Assembly: GCA_910577365.1 (NCBI GenBank)
Contig: CAJTMU010000036.1
Coordinates: forward strand, 1-12,230
DNA from: an uncultured Oscillospiraceae bacterium
GTDB taxonomy: Bacteria > Bacillota > Clostridia > Oscillospirales > Ruminococcaceae
DNA: 12,230 bases
Direction of reading: 5' to 3'
The notes under the pieces were generated by a model that worked only from the letters and a program-made list of their open reading frames with translations, was not told where the DNA came from and ran no database searches. Shown piece after piece: positions 1 through 5,754 of the stretch (position 1 is the first letter of the stretch; each line of letters begins with the position of its first letter). The position numbers and the translations under genes were made by a program.

Positions 1-24
1 TTCTTTTAAAATAAGGAGAACAGA

Positions 25-714
25 ATGAGCAATGTGACTTATGAGTATATTAGGAGGAACAAGGATATACAGACTTATATCAATTATGCCGACGCTGCGC
101 TTAATACGATAGGATATACAGAGCATTCCAATGCCCATGTTGAAAGGGCGGCGGCGACGGCGTATATGATACTGGACACCTTGGGGTACGATGCGAGGAC
201 GTGTGAGTTGGCGCAGATAGCGGGATATATGCATGATATTGGGAACGTGGTGAACAGGATTGACCACGCGCAGAGCGGTGCGGTAATGGCGTTCAGGCTG
301 CTTGACAGGCTGGGAATGCCCGCGGATGAGATAGCGCAGATTGTTTCGGCGATAGGCAACCATGACGAGGCGACCGCGGTTCCCGTAACTCCTATTGCCG
401 CGGCGCTTATCATAGCGGATAAATCGGATGTTAGGCGCTCGCGCGTCCGCGGTCGTGACGGAGCGTTTATTCCCAGCACGGAAAACTTAGCGAGGGATAT
501 CCACGACAGAGTTAATTACGCCGCGGAGCGTTCGGAGCTTAAGTTTTCTGAGGATAAAAGCGAGCTTATACTGGATCTGACAATAGATCTGGATATCAGC
601 CCCGTAATGGAATATTTTGAGATTTTTCTGTCAAGAATGGATTTGTGCAGGCGCGCGGCGGGATATCTCGGTGTAACTTTCGGGCTTATAATAAACAAAG
701 CAAGGATTTTGTAG
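25..714 (+). CDS. HD-domain protein, probable metal-dependent phosphohydrolase
   Basis: This 229-residue protein has the spaced His/Asp pattern of HD-superfamily phosphohydrolases: His38 in a first helix, the HD doublet His70-Asp71 in GYMHDIGN, a second His113-Asp114 in GNHDE, and Asp132 in IIADKSD followed by an Arg-rich stretch (RRSRVRGR, 137-144). In the family these residues bind one or two metal ions and hydrolyse phosphoester or nucleotide substrates. The substrate cannot be read from the sequence. No signal peptide or membrane segment is evident, so it should be cytosolic. The ATG at 25 is preceded by AAGGAG at 13-18. The gene ends 91 nt before the purE promoter, and no convincing terminator lies between them. 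A role in nucleotide metabolism would suit the neighbours but is only inferred. Confidence 0.8.
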   Translation: MSNVTYEYIRRNKDIQTYINYADAALNTIGYTEHSNAHVERAAATAYMILDTLGYDARTCELAQIAGYMHDIGNVVNRIDHAQSGAVMAFRLLDRLGMPADEIAQIVSAIGNHDEATAVPVTPIAAALIIADKSDVRRSRVRGRDGAFIPSTENLARDIHDRVNYAAERSELKFSEDKSELILDLTIDLDISPVMEYFEIFLSRMDLCRRAAGYLGVTFGLIINKARIL

Positions 715-805
715 GCATATATCCGTCATTTTGTGTTTTTTTTAACAATAACGGCATATATTTTGTGTCGGGTTTGTCTTTTTTGCTAAAAAAACAAAAA
801 ACCTC

Positions 806-834
806 TTGCAATTCGGCGCAATATGGTGTAAAAT
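806..834 (+). promoter_or_regulatory. Sigma-A-like promoter of the purine operon
   Basis: TTGCAA (806-811) and TAAAAT (829-834) are separated by exactly 17 nt and match the -35 and -10 consensus at 4/6 and 5/6 positions. Transcription would start near 840-842. That leaves about 227 nt of untranslated leader before purE. No other equally good promoter was seen in this gap. Confidence 0.7.
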
Positions 835-895
835 AAGAATAGTGATTTCCCGTGTGCGGCGGGAGCTGTAAAAAATACCGACAGGGGATTTTGAT

Positions 896-908
896 AATGT
901 TCGGAATA
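896..908 (-). promoter_or_regulatory. PurBox-like 13-mer
   Basis: Read on the minus strand the site is TATTCCGAACATT. It fits the Bacillus/Lactococcus PurBox AWWWCCGAACWWT at 12 of 13 positions, including the full CCGAAC core. Firmicute PurR usually binds two inverted boxes. The only mate here is a degraded CCGAC at 878-882, with closer spacing than in Bacillus. The site also lies about 55 nt downstream of the inferred start, so it may be a roadblock operator or a chance match. Confidence 0.35.
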
Positions 909-980
909 AGTTGTTTTGTTCATGGAGGTTCGTCGTTTTTTTACAGAATAGTTGCACATAAAATCAAGTTGTATTGTTAG
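897..980 (+). CDS. Possible 27-residue leader peptide
   Basis: An ATG at 897 preceded by AGGGG (883-887, spacing 9) opens a 27-codon frame beginning MFGISCFVHGG and ending in TAG at 978-980. The stop codon overlaps the first bases of the terminator stem (979-986), so a ribosome finishing this peptide would sit where the terminator must fold. There is no obvious run of a control codon. It may be a chance ORF in a region otherwise explained by RNA structure. Confidence 0.2.
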   Translation: MFGISCFVHGGSSFFYRIVAHKIKLYC

Positions 981-1020
981 CTGTATTCGCTGTATTTGTA
1001 TATGCGCATACAGCTTTTTT
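979..1020 (+). terminator. Intrinsic terminator in the purE leader
   Basis: AGCTGTAT (979-986) pairs perfectly with ATACAGCT (1008-1015), and the stem runs straight into six T (1015-1020). A second copy of GCTGTAT at 989-995 can replace the left arm and pair with ATACAGC (1008-1014), so two registers compete for one right arm. The terminator ends 47 nt before the purE start. It would end the transcript before the operon unless it is prevented from folding. Confidence 0.7.
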
Positions 1021-1026
1021 AGATTT

Positions 1027-1060
1027 GGGAGATATATCTCCCGTTTTTCGAAACGGAGGA
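1027..1060 (+). promoter_or_regulatory. Mutually exclusive hairpins at the purE ribosome site
   Basis: GGGAGATATATCTCCC (1027-1042) is a perfect 16-nt palindrome and is followed by GTTTTT. The alternative is CT-[C]-CCGTTT (1038-1046) pairing with AAACGGAG (1051-1058) around a TTCG loop. That fold buries most of the Shine-Dalgarno GGAGGA (1055-1060). Both folds use 1038-1042, so they cannot coexist. The first leaves the ribosome site free and the second hides it. The palindrome could instead be a dimeric protein operator or a second weak terminator. Confidence 0.45.
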
Positions 1061-1067
1061 ATGTTAA

Positions 1068-1568
1068 ATGGTAAAAAAAGTTGCGATACTTATGGGCAGC
1101 GACAGCGATTTTCCCGTTGTTAAAAAGGCGGGAGAGGTGCTGAAGGAGTTCGGCGTGGAGTTTGAAATGCGCGTGCTCTCGGCGCACCGCTCGCCGAAGC
1201 AGGTGGCGGAGTTTGCCTGCGCGGCAAGGGATAACGGCTTCGGAGTGATAATAGCGGCGGCGGGCATGGCGGCTCACCTCGCGGGGGCTGTCGCGGGAAA
1301 CACCACGCTTCCCGTTATCGCCATACCCGTTAAGGCAAAGGCGCTGGAGGGCATGGACGCGCTGTTAAGCTCAGTCATGATGCCACCGGGAGTTCCCGTG
1401 GCGACGGTGGGGATAGACGGCGCGGCAAACGCGGGCTATCTCGCGGTCGAGATACTGGCGGTAGCGGACGGGGAGCTTGCGGACAAGCTCTCGGAGTTTA
1501 AGAAGCGCCAGAACGAGAAAAATCTCGAAGCCGACAGAAAAATGCAGGAGCTGGCTAAGGAAATATAA
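1068..1568 (+). CDS. purE: N5-carboxyaminoimidazole ribonucleotide mutase / AIR carboxylase PurE
   Basis: The 166-residue product makes 4-carboxyaminoimidazole ribonucleotide, the carboxylation stage of IMP synthesis. It shows the PurE signatures in order: GSDSD (10-14), the active-site loop SAHRSP with His40 (38-43), the glycine-rich AAAGMAAHLAG with His70 (63-73), and the MPPGVPVATVGIDGAANAGYLA segment that closes the fold. Length is typical of bacterial PurE. The C-terminal tail (about 140-166) is charged and probably helical. The ATG at 1068 follows GGAGGA by 7 nt. PurK, the usual partner of class I PurE, is not in the window. It may lie elsewhere, or the enzyme may use AIR and CO2 directly as class II enzymes do. 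The class is not assigned here. Confidence 0.96.
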   Translation: MVKKVAILMGSDSDFPVVKKAGEVLKEFGVEFEMRVLSAHRSPKQVAEFACAARDNGFGVIIAAAGMAAHLAGAVAGNTTLPVIAIPVKAKALEGMDALLSSVMMPPGVPVATVGIDGAANAGYLAVEILAVADGELADKLSEFKKRQNEKNLEADRKMQELAKEI

Positions 1569-1585
1569 CTCAACCCAAGGTTGAG
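1569..1585 (+). other. Short hairpin directly after the purE stop
   Basis: CTCAACC (1569-1575) and GGTTGAG (1579-1585) form a perfect 7-bp stem with a CAA loop, starting at the base after the stop codon. No T-run follows, so it is not a standard terminator. It could stabilise the 3' end of the purE message or mark a processing point. Confidence 0.4.
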
Positions 1586-1613
1586 ATATGCTCCCGACTG
1601 TAAAAACAGGTTA

Positions 1614-1642
1614 TTGTCACAAAGGACTTTTTGTGATATGAT
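1614..1642 (+). promoter_or_regulatory. Internal sigma-A-like promoter with an inverted-repeat operator
   Basis: TTGTCA (1614-1619) and TATGAT (1637-1642) each match consensus at 5/6 with a 17-nt spacer. The transcript would start near 1648 and give a leader of under 20 nt before the ATG at 1665. A perfect 7-bp inverted repeat, TCACAAA (1617-1623) and TTTGTGA (1630-1636) around six bases, fills the spacer between the two boxes. A repressor bound there would block polymerase. The downstream gene carries an XRE-type HTH, so autorepression is the simplest reading. Confidence 0.7.
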
Positions 1643-1664
1643 TTTTACGGAAAGGAGTGATCGA

Positions 1665-2492
1665 ATGAACACGATCGGCAAAAACATCAAATCGCTCAGA
1701 ATACGCGGCGGACTTACTCAGGAGGAGCTTGCGGGAAAATTGGGTATCTCTTACCAAGCGGTAAGCAAGTGGGAAAACGAGGTTACCGCTCCTGATATCT
1801 CACTGCTCCCCACTCTGGCGGCGGTGCTCGGCACAAGCATTGACGCGCTGTTGGGCTACGCGGCGGAGAAAAAGACCTCCGCCTACTATGAGGAGCGCTA
1901 TAAGGACAGCGAATATTACTGGGGCGTTAAACCGTCGCTTATGTGCCTTGACGTGCTGCGGATACTTCCGCCGACAAGACCGCTGAGGCTGCTTGACGCA
2001 GGCTGCGGCGAGGGCAAGGACGCGGTGTTCTTCGCGAAAAACGGCTATAAGGTGAGCGCATTCGATATCACGGATTCGGGAGTGGAAAAGGCTAAGCGCC
2101 TTGCGGAGCTTCACGGAGTGGATATTGATTTTTTCCGCGCGGATATCATGGATTATCGTCTTGAAAAGGATTTTGACGTGATATTCTGCTCGGGAGTGCT
2201 GTATTATGTGCCTGAGGGGCTGCGCGGAGAGGTGCTGGGCAACTGGAAAGCGCATACCGCGGCGGGCGGCGTAAACGCGCTGAACGTATTTGTGGAGAAG
2301 CCTTTTATCCCGCGCCCGCCCGATCATGATATCGAGCTTCGCAAAAACTGGCAGTCGGGAGAGCTTTTCGGGCATTATCACGACTGGCGTTTTGAACGGT
2401 GCGAGGAGGTAATTTTCGACTGCGGCAGCAGCGGAGTACCGCATAAGCACTGTATGGATACGCTGATCGCCGTTAAGGAAACGTTGGAATAA
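1665..2492 (+). CDS. XRE-family HTH fused to a TehB-like SAM-dependent methyltransferase
   Basis: The 275-residue protein has two parts. Residues 1-63 form an HTH_3/Cro-CI domain (TQEELAGKLGISYQAVSKWEN at 18-38, ending IDALLG). Residues about 74-275 form a class I methyltransferase with the SAM-binding motif LDAGCGEGKD (110-119) and the acidic FDITDSG after strand 2. The segments YYWGVKPS (84-91) and GELFGHYHDW resemble tellurite-resistance protein TehB, which methylates chalcogen oxyanions. The real substrate here is unknown. Start choice: the frame is open upstream to an ATG at 1581, but that would run through the promoter; the ATG at 1665 has AAGGAG at 1652-1657 and begins the HTH domain exactly. 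The gene is followed after 10 nt by the TIM-barrel gene. The fusion suggests a sensor-repressor that also modifies a small molecule, but this is inference. Confidence 0.88.
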   Translation: MNTIGKNIKSLRIRGGLTQEELAGKLGISYQAVSKWENEVTAPDISLLPTLAAVLGTSIDALLGYAAEKKTSAYYEERYKDSEYYWGVKPSLMCLDVLRILPPTRPLRLLDAGCGEGKDAVFFAKNGYKVSAFDITDSGVEKAKRLAELHGVDIDFFRADIMDYRLEKDFDVIFCSGVLYYVPEGLRGEVLGNWKAHTAAGGVNALNVFVEKPFIPRPPDHDIELRKNWQSGELFGHYHDWRFERCEEVIFDCGSSGVPHKHCMDTLIAVKETLE

Positions 2493-2502
2493 GGAGAAAA
2501 AC

Positions 2503-3297
2503 ATGGATTTCGGAATGCCGACCTTTATCGGAAAAACGATTGAAGAGTGCGCCGCGCATTGTCAACAGCTCGGACTTCAGTTCGTCGAGATCAGTATGGA
2601 TTTTCCCGAATATCAGCCGGAGCGTATCGATGTTGACAGATTTGCGGAAATTGCTGAAAAATACGGCATATACTATACGATGCATATCGAGGGTGTTCTT
2701 AACCCTTGGGAGATAAACGACAGGGCGGCAGCAGCGTATACTCAGACGGTTCTGGATACTGTCGGCATTGCGAAAAAGCTGTCGATACCCGTTTTAAATA
2801 TGCATTTCAATCAGGGAGATTATATTACTCTGCCCGACAGAAAGGTATATGTATACAAGCAATACCCCGAGGATTTCAGGCGCAAGCTGACCGCTTTCCG
2901 CGACGTTTGCACCAAGGCGATAGGCGATTCGGGCATTAAAATAACCGTTGAGAACACGCTCTCTTTTATGGTTGATTTTGTCGGTGAGGGTATAGATATC
3001 CTGCTGCAAAGCCCCGTTTTCGGTCTTACCTTTGATACGGGGCACGACGCGGCGCATGGATTTCAGCAATATCCGCTTATTGAGCGAAATCTTGACAGGC
3101 TGTGTCATATGCACCTTCACGATTACAGCGTGGAGCGCGGCGATCATTTGCCGATAGGCGAGGGTACGCTTGATATATTAAAATATCTTAAGCTCGCGGA
3201 GCAGCACGGCTGCCGAGTATTGCTTGAAACCAAAACGGCGGAGGGAGTTCGGCTTTCCGCAGAGCGAATGAGGGAGCTTTTTCCATGTAAGCTTTAA
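2503..3297 (+). CDS. Sugar phosphate isomerase/epimerase-like TIM-barrel protein
   Basis: The 264-residue protein matches the AP-endonuclease-2/xylose-isomerase-like fold. Probable metal and active-site residues lie at strand ends: Glu29 (VEIS), His61 (TMHIEG), His101 (NMHFNQ), Glu150 (TVENTL), Asp178 and His181 (FDTGHD), the HLHD group at 204-207, the HLPIGEG loop (215-221) and Glu242 (LLETK). The family covers isomerases, epimerases and endonuclease IV relatives, and the substrate is not evident. The ribosome site AAGGAG (2491-2496) overlaps the stop of the preceding methyltransferase gene (2490-2492), so the pair is almost certainly one transcription unit from the promoter at 1614. Nothing ties it to purine chemistry. 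Confidence 0.85.
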   Translation: MDFGMPTFIGKTIEECAAHCQQLGLQFVEISMDFPEYQPERIDVDRFAEIAEKYGIYYTMHIEGVLNPWEINDRAAAAYTQTVLDTVGIAKKLSIPVLNMHFNQGDYITLPDRKVYVYKQYPEDFRRKLTAFRDVCTKAIGDSGIKITVENTLSFMVDFVGEGIDILLQSPVFGLTFDTGHDAAHGFQQYPLIERNLDRLCHMHLHDYSVERGDHLPIGEGTLDILKYLKLAEQHGCRVLLETKTAEGVRLSAERMRELFPCKL

Positions 3298-3315
3298 ACC
3301 GTAAGCTGCGGTTTA
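3295..3315 (+). other. Hairpin at the end of the TIM-barrel gene
   Basis: TAAACCG (3295-3301, including the stop codon) pairs with CGGTTTA (3309-3315) around a 7-nt loop. The tail is TTGAACAT rather than a T-run, so termination would be weak at best. Transcription probably continues into purC. Confidence 0.35.
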
Positions 3316-3335
3316 TTGAACATATAAAATGAATT

Positions 3336-3366
3336 GCTGGTGCGGGGAGTATGTCCCGTAGACAGC
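3336..3366 (+). other. Two-tier hairpin upstream of purC
   Basis: GCTG/CAGC (3336-3339 with 3363-3366) encloses CGGG/CCCG (3343-3346 with 3355-3358). The element lies 15 nt before the purC ribosome site (GGAGGA, 3381-3386). No clear promoter was found in 3298-3393. The stem may be a minor translational element or chance pairing. Confidence 0.25.
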
Positions 3367-3393
3367 CGAAAAAATATTACGGAGGATTCAAAA

Positions 3394-4107
3394 ATGGCAA
3401 ACGCAACAAAGACGGAACAACTGTACGAGGGCAAGGCAAAGAAGGTATACGCTACCACCGACCCCGATCTGGTTATTGTTGATTACAAGGACGACGCAAC
3501 CGCTTTCAACGGCGAGAAGAAAGGCACTATCAGCGGAAAGGGCGTTATCAACAACAAGATGACAAACTTTATGTTCAAGCTGTTGGAGAAGGAGGGTGTT
3601 CCCACACATTACGTTGAGGAGCTTTCCGACCGTGAAACGCTGGTCAAGAGGGTGGAGATCGTTCCGCTTGAGGTTATCGTAAGAAACGTTGCAGCGGGCA
3701 GCTTTTCGAAGAAGCTCGGCATCGAGGAAGGAAGAAAGCTTTCCTGCCCTACGCTGGAATTCAGCTACAAGAACGACGACCTCGGCGACCCGTTCATTAA
3801 CGATTACTATGCGCTGGCGCTCGACCTCGCCACCAAAGAGGAAATTGACACCATCGCGAAATACGCGTTCAAGGTGAATGAGTTCATGCTGAAATTCTTT
3901 AAGGATATAAATGTTGACCTTATCGACTTCAAAATTGAGTTCGGGCGTTTCCACGGGCAGATACTGCTTGCGGACGAGATATCCCCCGACACCTGCCGCT
4001 TCTGGGACAGCACCACACACGAGAAACTGGACAAGGACAGATTCCGCCGCGATATGGGCGGAGTTGAGGACGCATACAACGAGATGATGCGCAGGATTTT
4101 CGGATAA
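3394..4107 (+). CDS. purC: SAICAR synthetase PurC
   Basis: The 237-residue enzyme joins CAIR to aspartate using ATP, giving SAICAR. It carries YEGKAKKVY (11-19, start of the nucleotide-binding lobe), FNGEKKGTISGKG (38-50), the signature PLEVIVRNVAAGS (91-103), LIDFKIEFG (176-184) and the second signature LADEISPDTCRFWD (192-205). Length and order are those of bacterial single-domain PurC. The ATG at 3394 is chosen over one at 3334 in the same frame because GGAGGA (3381-3386) sits 7 nt before it and the extra 20 residues are not part of the family. It is separated from purE by the HTH-methyltransferase and TIM-barrel insert. Confidence 0.97.
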   Translation: MANATKTEQLYEGKAKKVYATTDPDLVIVDYKDDATAFNGEKKGTISGKGVINNKMTNFMFKLLEKEGVPTHYVEELSDRETLVKRVEIVPLEVIVRNVAAGSFSKKLGIEEGRKLSCPTLEFSYKNDDLGDPFINDYYALALDLATKEEIDTIAKYAFKVNEFMLKFFKDINVDLIDFKIEFGRFHGQILLADEISPDTCRFWDSTTHEKLDKDRFRRDMGGVEDAYNEMMRRIFG

Positions 4108-4120
4108 GATTTTATATCTG

Positions 4121-4184
4121 AGAGCCTGTTCGGTAGCTTTCATCATGTGTTTGTTTTCATATATAAGGATACCAAACAGGCTCT
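4121..4184 (+). repeat. 64-bp inverted-repeat element between purC and purF (MITE-like or attenuator hairpin)
   Basis: AGAGCCTGTT (4121-4130) is perfectly complementary to AACAGGCTCT (4175-4184). After one C/A mismatch the pairing continues as GGTA/TACC (4132-4135 with 4170-4173), making arms of 15 nt with 14 matches. If the ends are set at GAGCC and GGCTC (4122-4183), the flanks carry a TGA direct repeat (4119-4121 and 4184-4186). That fits a 3-bp TNA target duplication, as I recall for some IS5-family elements. No transposase is present, so a miniature non-autonomous element is one reading. A stable intercistronic RNA hairpin that tunes purF expression is the other. Confidence 0.55.
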
Positions 4185-4262
4185 GAGGCAGCGCCGACAA
4201 GGCATGTTTTGCGCTTTGTACGGCATTGCCCTGAATAATATTACCGAAAGGAAAGGTTTTCC

Positions 4263-5687
4263 ATGTTTGACAGTATACATGAGGAATGCGGCGTATTCGG
4301 GATATACACCAATAAGCCGACCAACGTTGCGTCTCTTACCTATTTTGGATTGTACGCTCTTCAGCACAGAGGTCAGGAGAGCTGCGGAATAGTTGTGAAC
4401 GACCGAGGAGTTTTTAAAACGCATAAGGGCGTGGGGCTTGTAAACGAGGTGTTCACCGAGCGTGTTCTGCGCGAGTTTGAAACCGGCAGGATAGCCGTCG
4501 GGCACGTTCGTTACTCCACGACGGGAAACGTGAACGCCGCCAATTGCCAGCCCATGGTGGTAAGGCATATGAAAGGCGCGCTTGCCATCGCGCATAACGG
4601 AAATCTCATCAATGCGCTTGACCTGCGGCGGGAGTTTGAGCTTAACGGCGCAATCTTCCACAGCACAAGCGATACGGAGGTCATTTCCTATGAGATAACA
4701 CGCGCTCGCCTTACAAGCGGCTCTATTCAGGAGGCGGTGGAGCACGCCATGGAGCGCATAAAGGGCGCTTATTCCATGTGCGTTATGTCGCCGAAAAAGC
4801 TGATAGCCGCACGTGACCCGCAGGGCTTCCGCCCGCTGTGTCTGGGCGAGCTTCCCGACGGAGAGGGATATGTGGTGGCAAGCGAGACTTGTGCGCTGGA
4901 CAGCGTGGGCGCGAAATTCCTGCGCGACCTTGAGCCGGGGGAAATAGTCGTTATCGACGAAAACGGGGTTGAGAGCATAAAGACCCATTGCGGCGGTAAA
5001 AGCTCCCTTTGTGTGTTCGAGTTTATTTATTTTGCCCGTCCTGATTCCGTTATAGAGGGCTGCAGCGTACATAAGGCGCGGCTGAGGGCGGGAAGGTTTC
5101 TGGCGCAGGAGCACCCCTGCGACGCAGATGTTGTAATAGGCTGTCCCGACAGCGGTCTGGACGCCGCGCTGGGCTTTTCGCAGGAGAGCGGTATTCCTTA
5201 CGGCGTGGGCTTTGTCAAGAACCGATATATCGGAAGAACGTTCATACAGCCTACTCAGAGCATGAGGGAAAACTCCGTCAACATAAAGCTTAACGTCGTT
5301 GATGAAACGGTGCGCGGAAAGCGCGTCGTGGTCGTTGACGATTCCATGGTGAGAGGCACTACGTCGGCAAAGGTGGTAAAGCTGCTGAGAAGCGCGGGCG
5401 CAAAGGAGATACACATGAGATTTTCCGCGCCTATGTTTATCAGCGAGTGTTACTTCGGAACAGACGTTGACAGCAAGGAGAACCTTATCGCCAACAAGCA
5501 TACCGTTCCCGAGATAGCCGAAATAATCGGCGTTGATTCTCTGGGATTCTTAAGCACCGATGCGGTTTTGAAAATCGCGGAGGACGCGGGCTGCGGCTTC
5601 TGTCGGGGCTGTTTCACGGGTAAATACCCGATCGACGTTCCCGACGAGATCCCCAAGGATAAGTTTGAAATGAAGATTGAAGAATGA
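4263..5687 (+). CDS. purF: Amidophosphoribosyltransferase PurF
   Basis: The 474-residue enzyme commits PRPP to purine synthesis by making phosphoribosylamine from PRPP and glutamine. Residues 1-8 are a short propeptide whose removal exposes Cys9 (EECGVFGI), the N-terminal nucleophile of the class II glutaminase domain; LQHRGQES (33-40), YSTTGN (84-89) and AHNGNL (110-115) build the glutamine site. The C-terminal phosphoribosyltransferase domain has the PRPP loop VVVVDDSMVRGTT (355-367). Cys250, Cys396, Cys447 and Cys450 lie where the 4Fe-4S ligands of the Bacillus subtilis enzyme sit, so this is the Fe-S, proteolytically matured type. The ATG at 4263 follows GAAAGG (4251-4256). The gene lies 155 nt after purC, a gap holding the inverted repeat at 4121-4184. 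Confidence 0.97.
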   Translation: MFDSIHEECGVFGIYTNKPTNVASLTYFGLYALQHRGQESCGIVVNDRGVFKTHKGVGLVNEVFTERVLREFETGRIAVGHVRYSTTGNVNAANCQPMVVRHMKGALAIAHNGNLINALDLRREFELNGAIFHSTSDTEVISYEITRARLTSGSIQEAVEHAMERIKGAYSMCVMSPKKLIAARDPQGFRPLCLGELPDGEGYVVASETCALDSVGAKFLRDLEPGEIVVIDENGVESIKTHCGGKSSLCVFEFIYFARPDSVIEGCSVHKARLRAGRFLAQEHPCDADVVIGCPDSGLDAALGFSQESGIPYGVGFVKNRYIGRTFIQPTQSMRENSVNIKLNVVDETVRGKRVVVVDDSMVRGTTSAKVVKLLRSAGAKEIHMRFSAPMFISECYFGTDVDSKENLIANKHTVPEIAEIIGVDSLGFLSTDAVLKIAEDAGCGFCRGCFTGKYPIDVPDEIPKDKFEMKIEE

Positions 5688-5692
5688 CACGG

Positions 5693-5754
5693 ATATGGCT
5701 GACAGTTGAATGTTTTGGCTTAAGTGAAGTCAAAATTGCAGCTGTCGGCTATAT
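5693..5754 (+). repeat. 62-nt long hairpin between purF and purM
   Basis: Positions 5693-5708 pair with 5739-5754 over 16 consecutive base pairs (three G-U wobbles). The inner 5713-5721 pairs with 5727-5735 over nine pairs (one wobble) around a 5-nt loop. Nearly the whole segment is therefore one rod. ATAT stands at both ends of the GGCTGACAG/CTGTCGGCT core. A 9-bp direct repeat GTTGAATGT occurs inside (5705-5713) and just outside (5758-5766). There is no T-run, so it is not a terminator. It could be an mRNA stabiliser or processing element, or a miniature transposable element. Confidence 0.6.

Larger units (their letters stand above)
841..1067 (+). promoter_or_regulatory. Long structured 5' leader of purE (candidate attenuator or riboswitch)
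   Basis: Hand folding shows a succession of helices. A 5-bp hairpin is TCCCG/CGGGA (848-852 with 860-864). A perfect 10-bp long-range stem is CTGTAAAAAA/TTTTTTACAG (866-875 with 937-946), capped inside by CGAC/GTCG (879-882 with 932-935). An intrinsic terminator follows at 979-1020, then hairpins next to the ribosome site at 1027-1060. A terminator between promoter and first gene is the hallmark of attenuation. I compared the leader by eye with what I remember of the guanine, ZTP (pfl), PRPP/ppGpp (ykkC) and THF aptamers and did not find their conserved cores, so the ligand or sensor is unknown. It could also be protein- or translation-dependent. Confidence 0.6.

Noticed and set aside
715..768. 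Direct repeats GGCATATAT (714-722 and 753-761) and ATTTTGTGT (728-736 and 760-768)
   Set aside because: They are short AT-rich words with no further copies in the gap, so too weak to call an element.
781..802. T-rich then A-rich stretch after the HD-domain gene as a terminator
   Set aside because: The pairing is only A-T, with no GC stem before the T-run, so termination is not supported.
841..946. Guanine, ZTP, ykkC-type or THF riboswitch
   Set aside because: By eye the conserved core bases of these aptamers, as I remember them, are absent. A covariance-model search would settle it.
1581..1664. N-terminal extension of the HTH-methyltransferase from the ATG at 1581
   Set aside because: The extension would cover the promoter and operator, has no ribosome site, and adds residues not belonging to the HTH domain.
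4128..4133. GTTCGG as a second PurBox upstream of purF
   Set aside because: Only the core matches; flanking bases do not fit AWWGTTCGGWWWT, and the hexamer is explained by the inverted-repeat arm.
3388..4200. A 270-codon minus-strand frame opposite purC
   Set aside because: It mirrors the purC coding sequence and shows no family features; the + strand gene is unambiguous.
4143..5501. A 452-codon open frame on the minus strand opposite purF
   Set aside because: It lies wholly opposite a certain purF gene, has no ribosome site or recognisable domain, and is low-complexity with many His, Leu and Arg residues, as expected for the reverse frame of a codon-biased gene.
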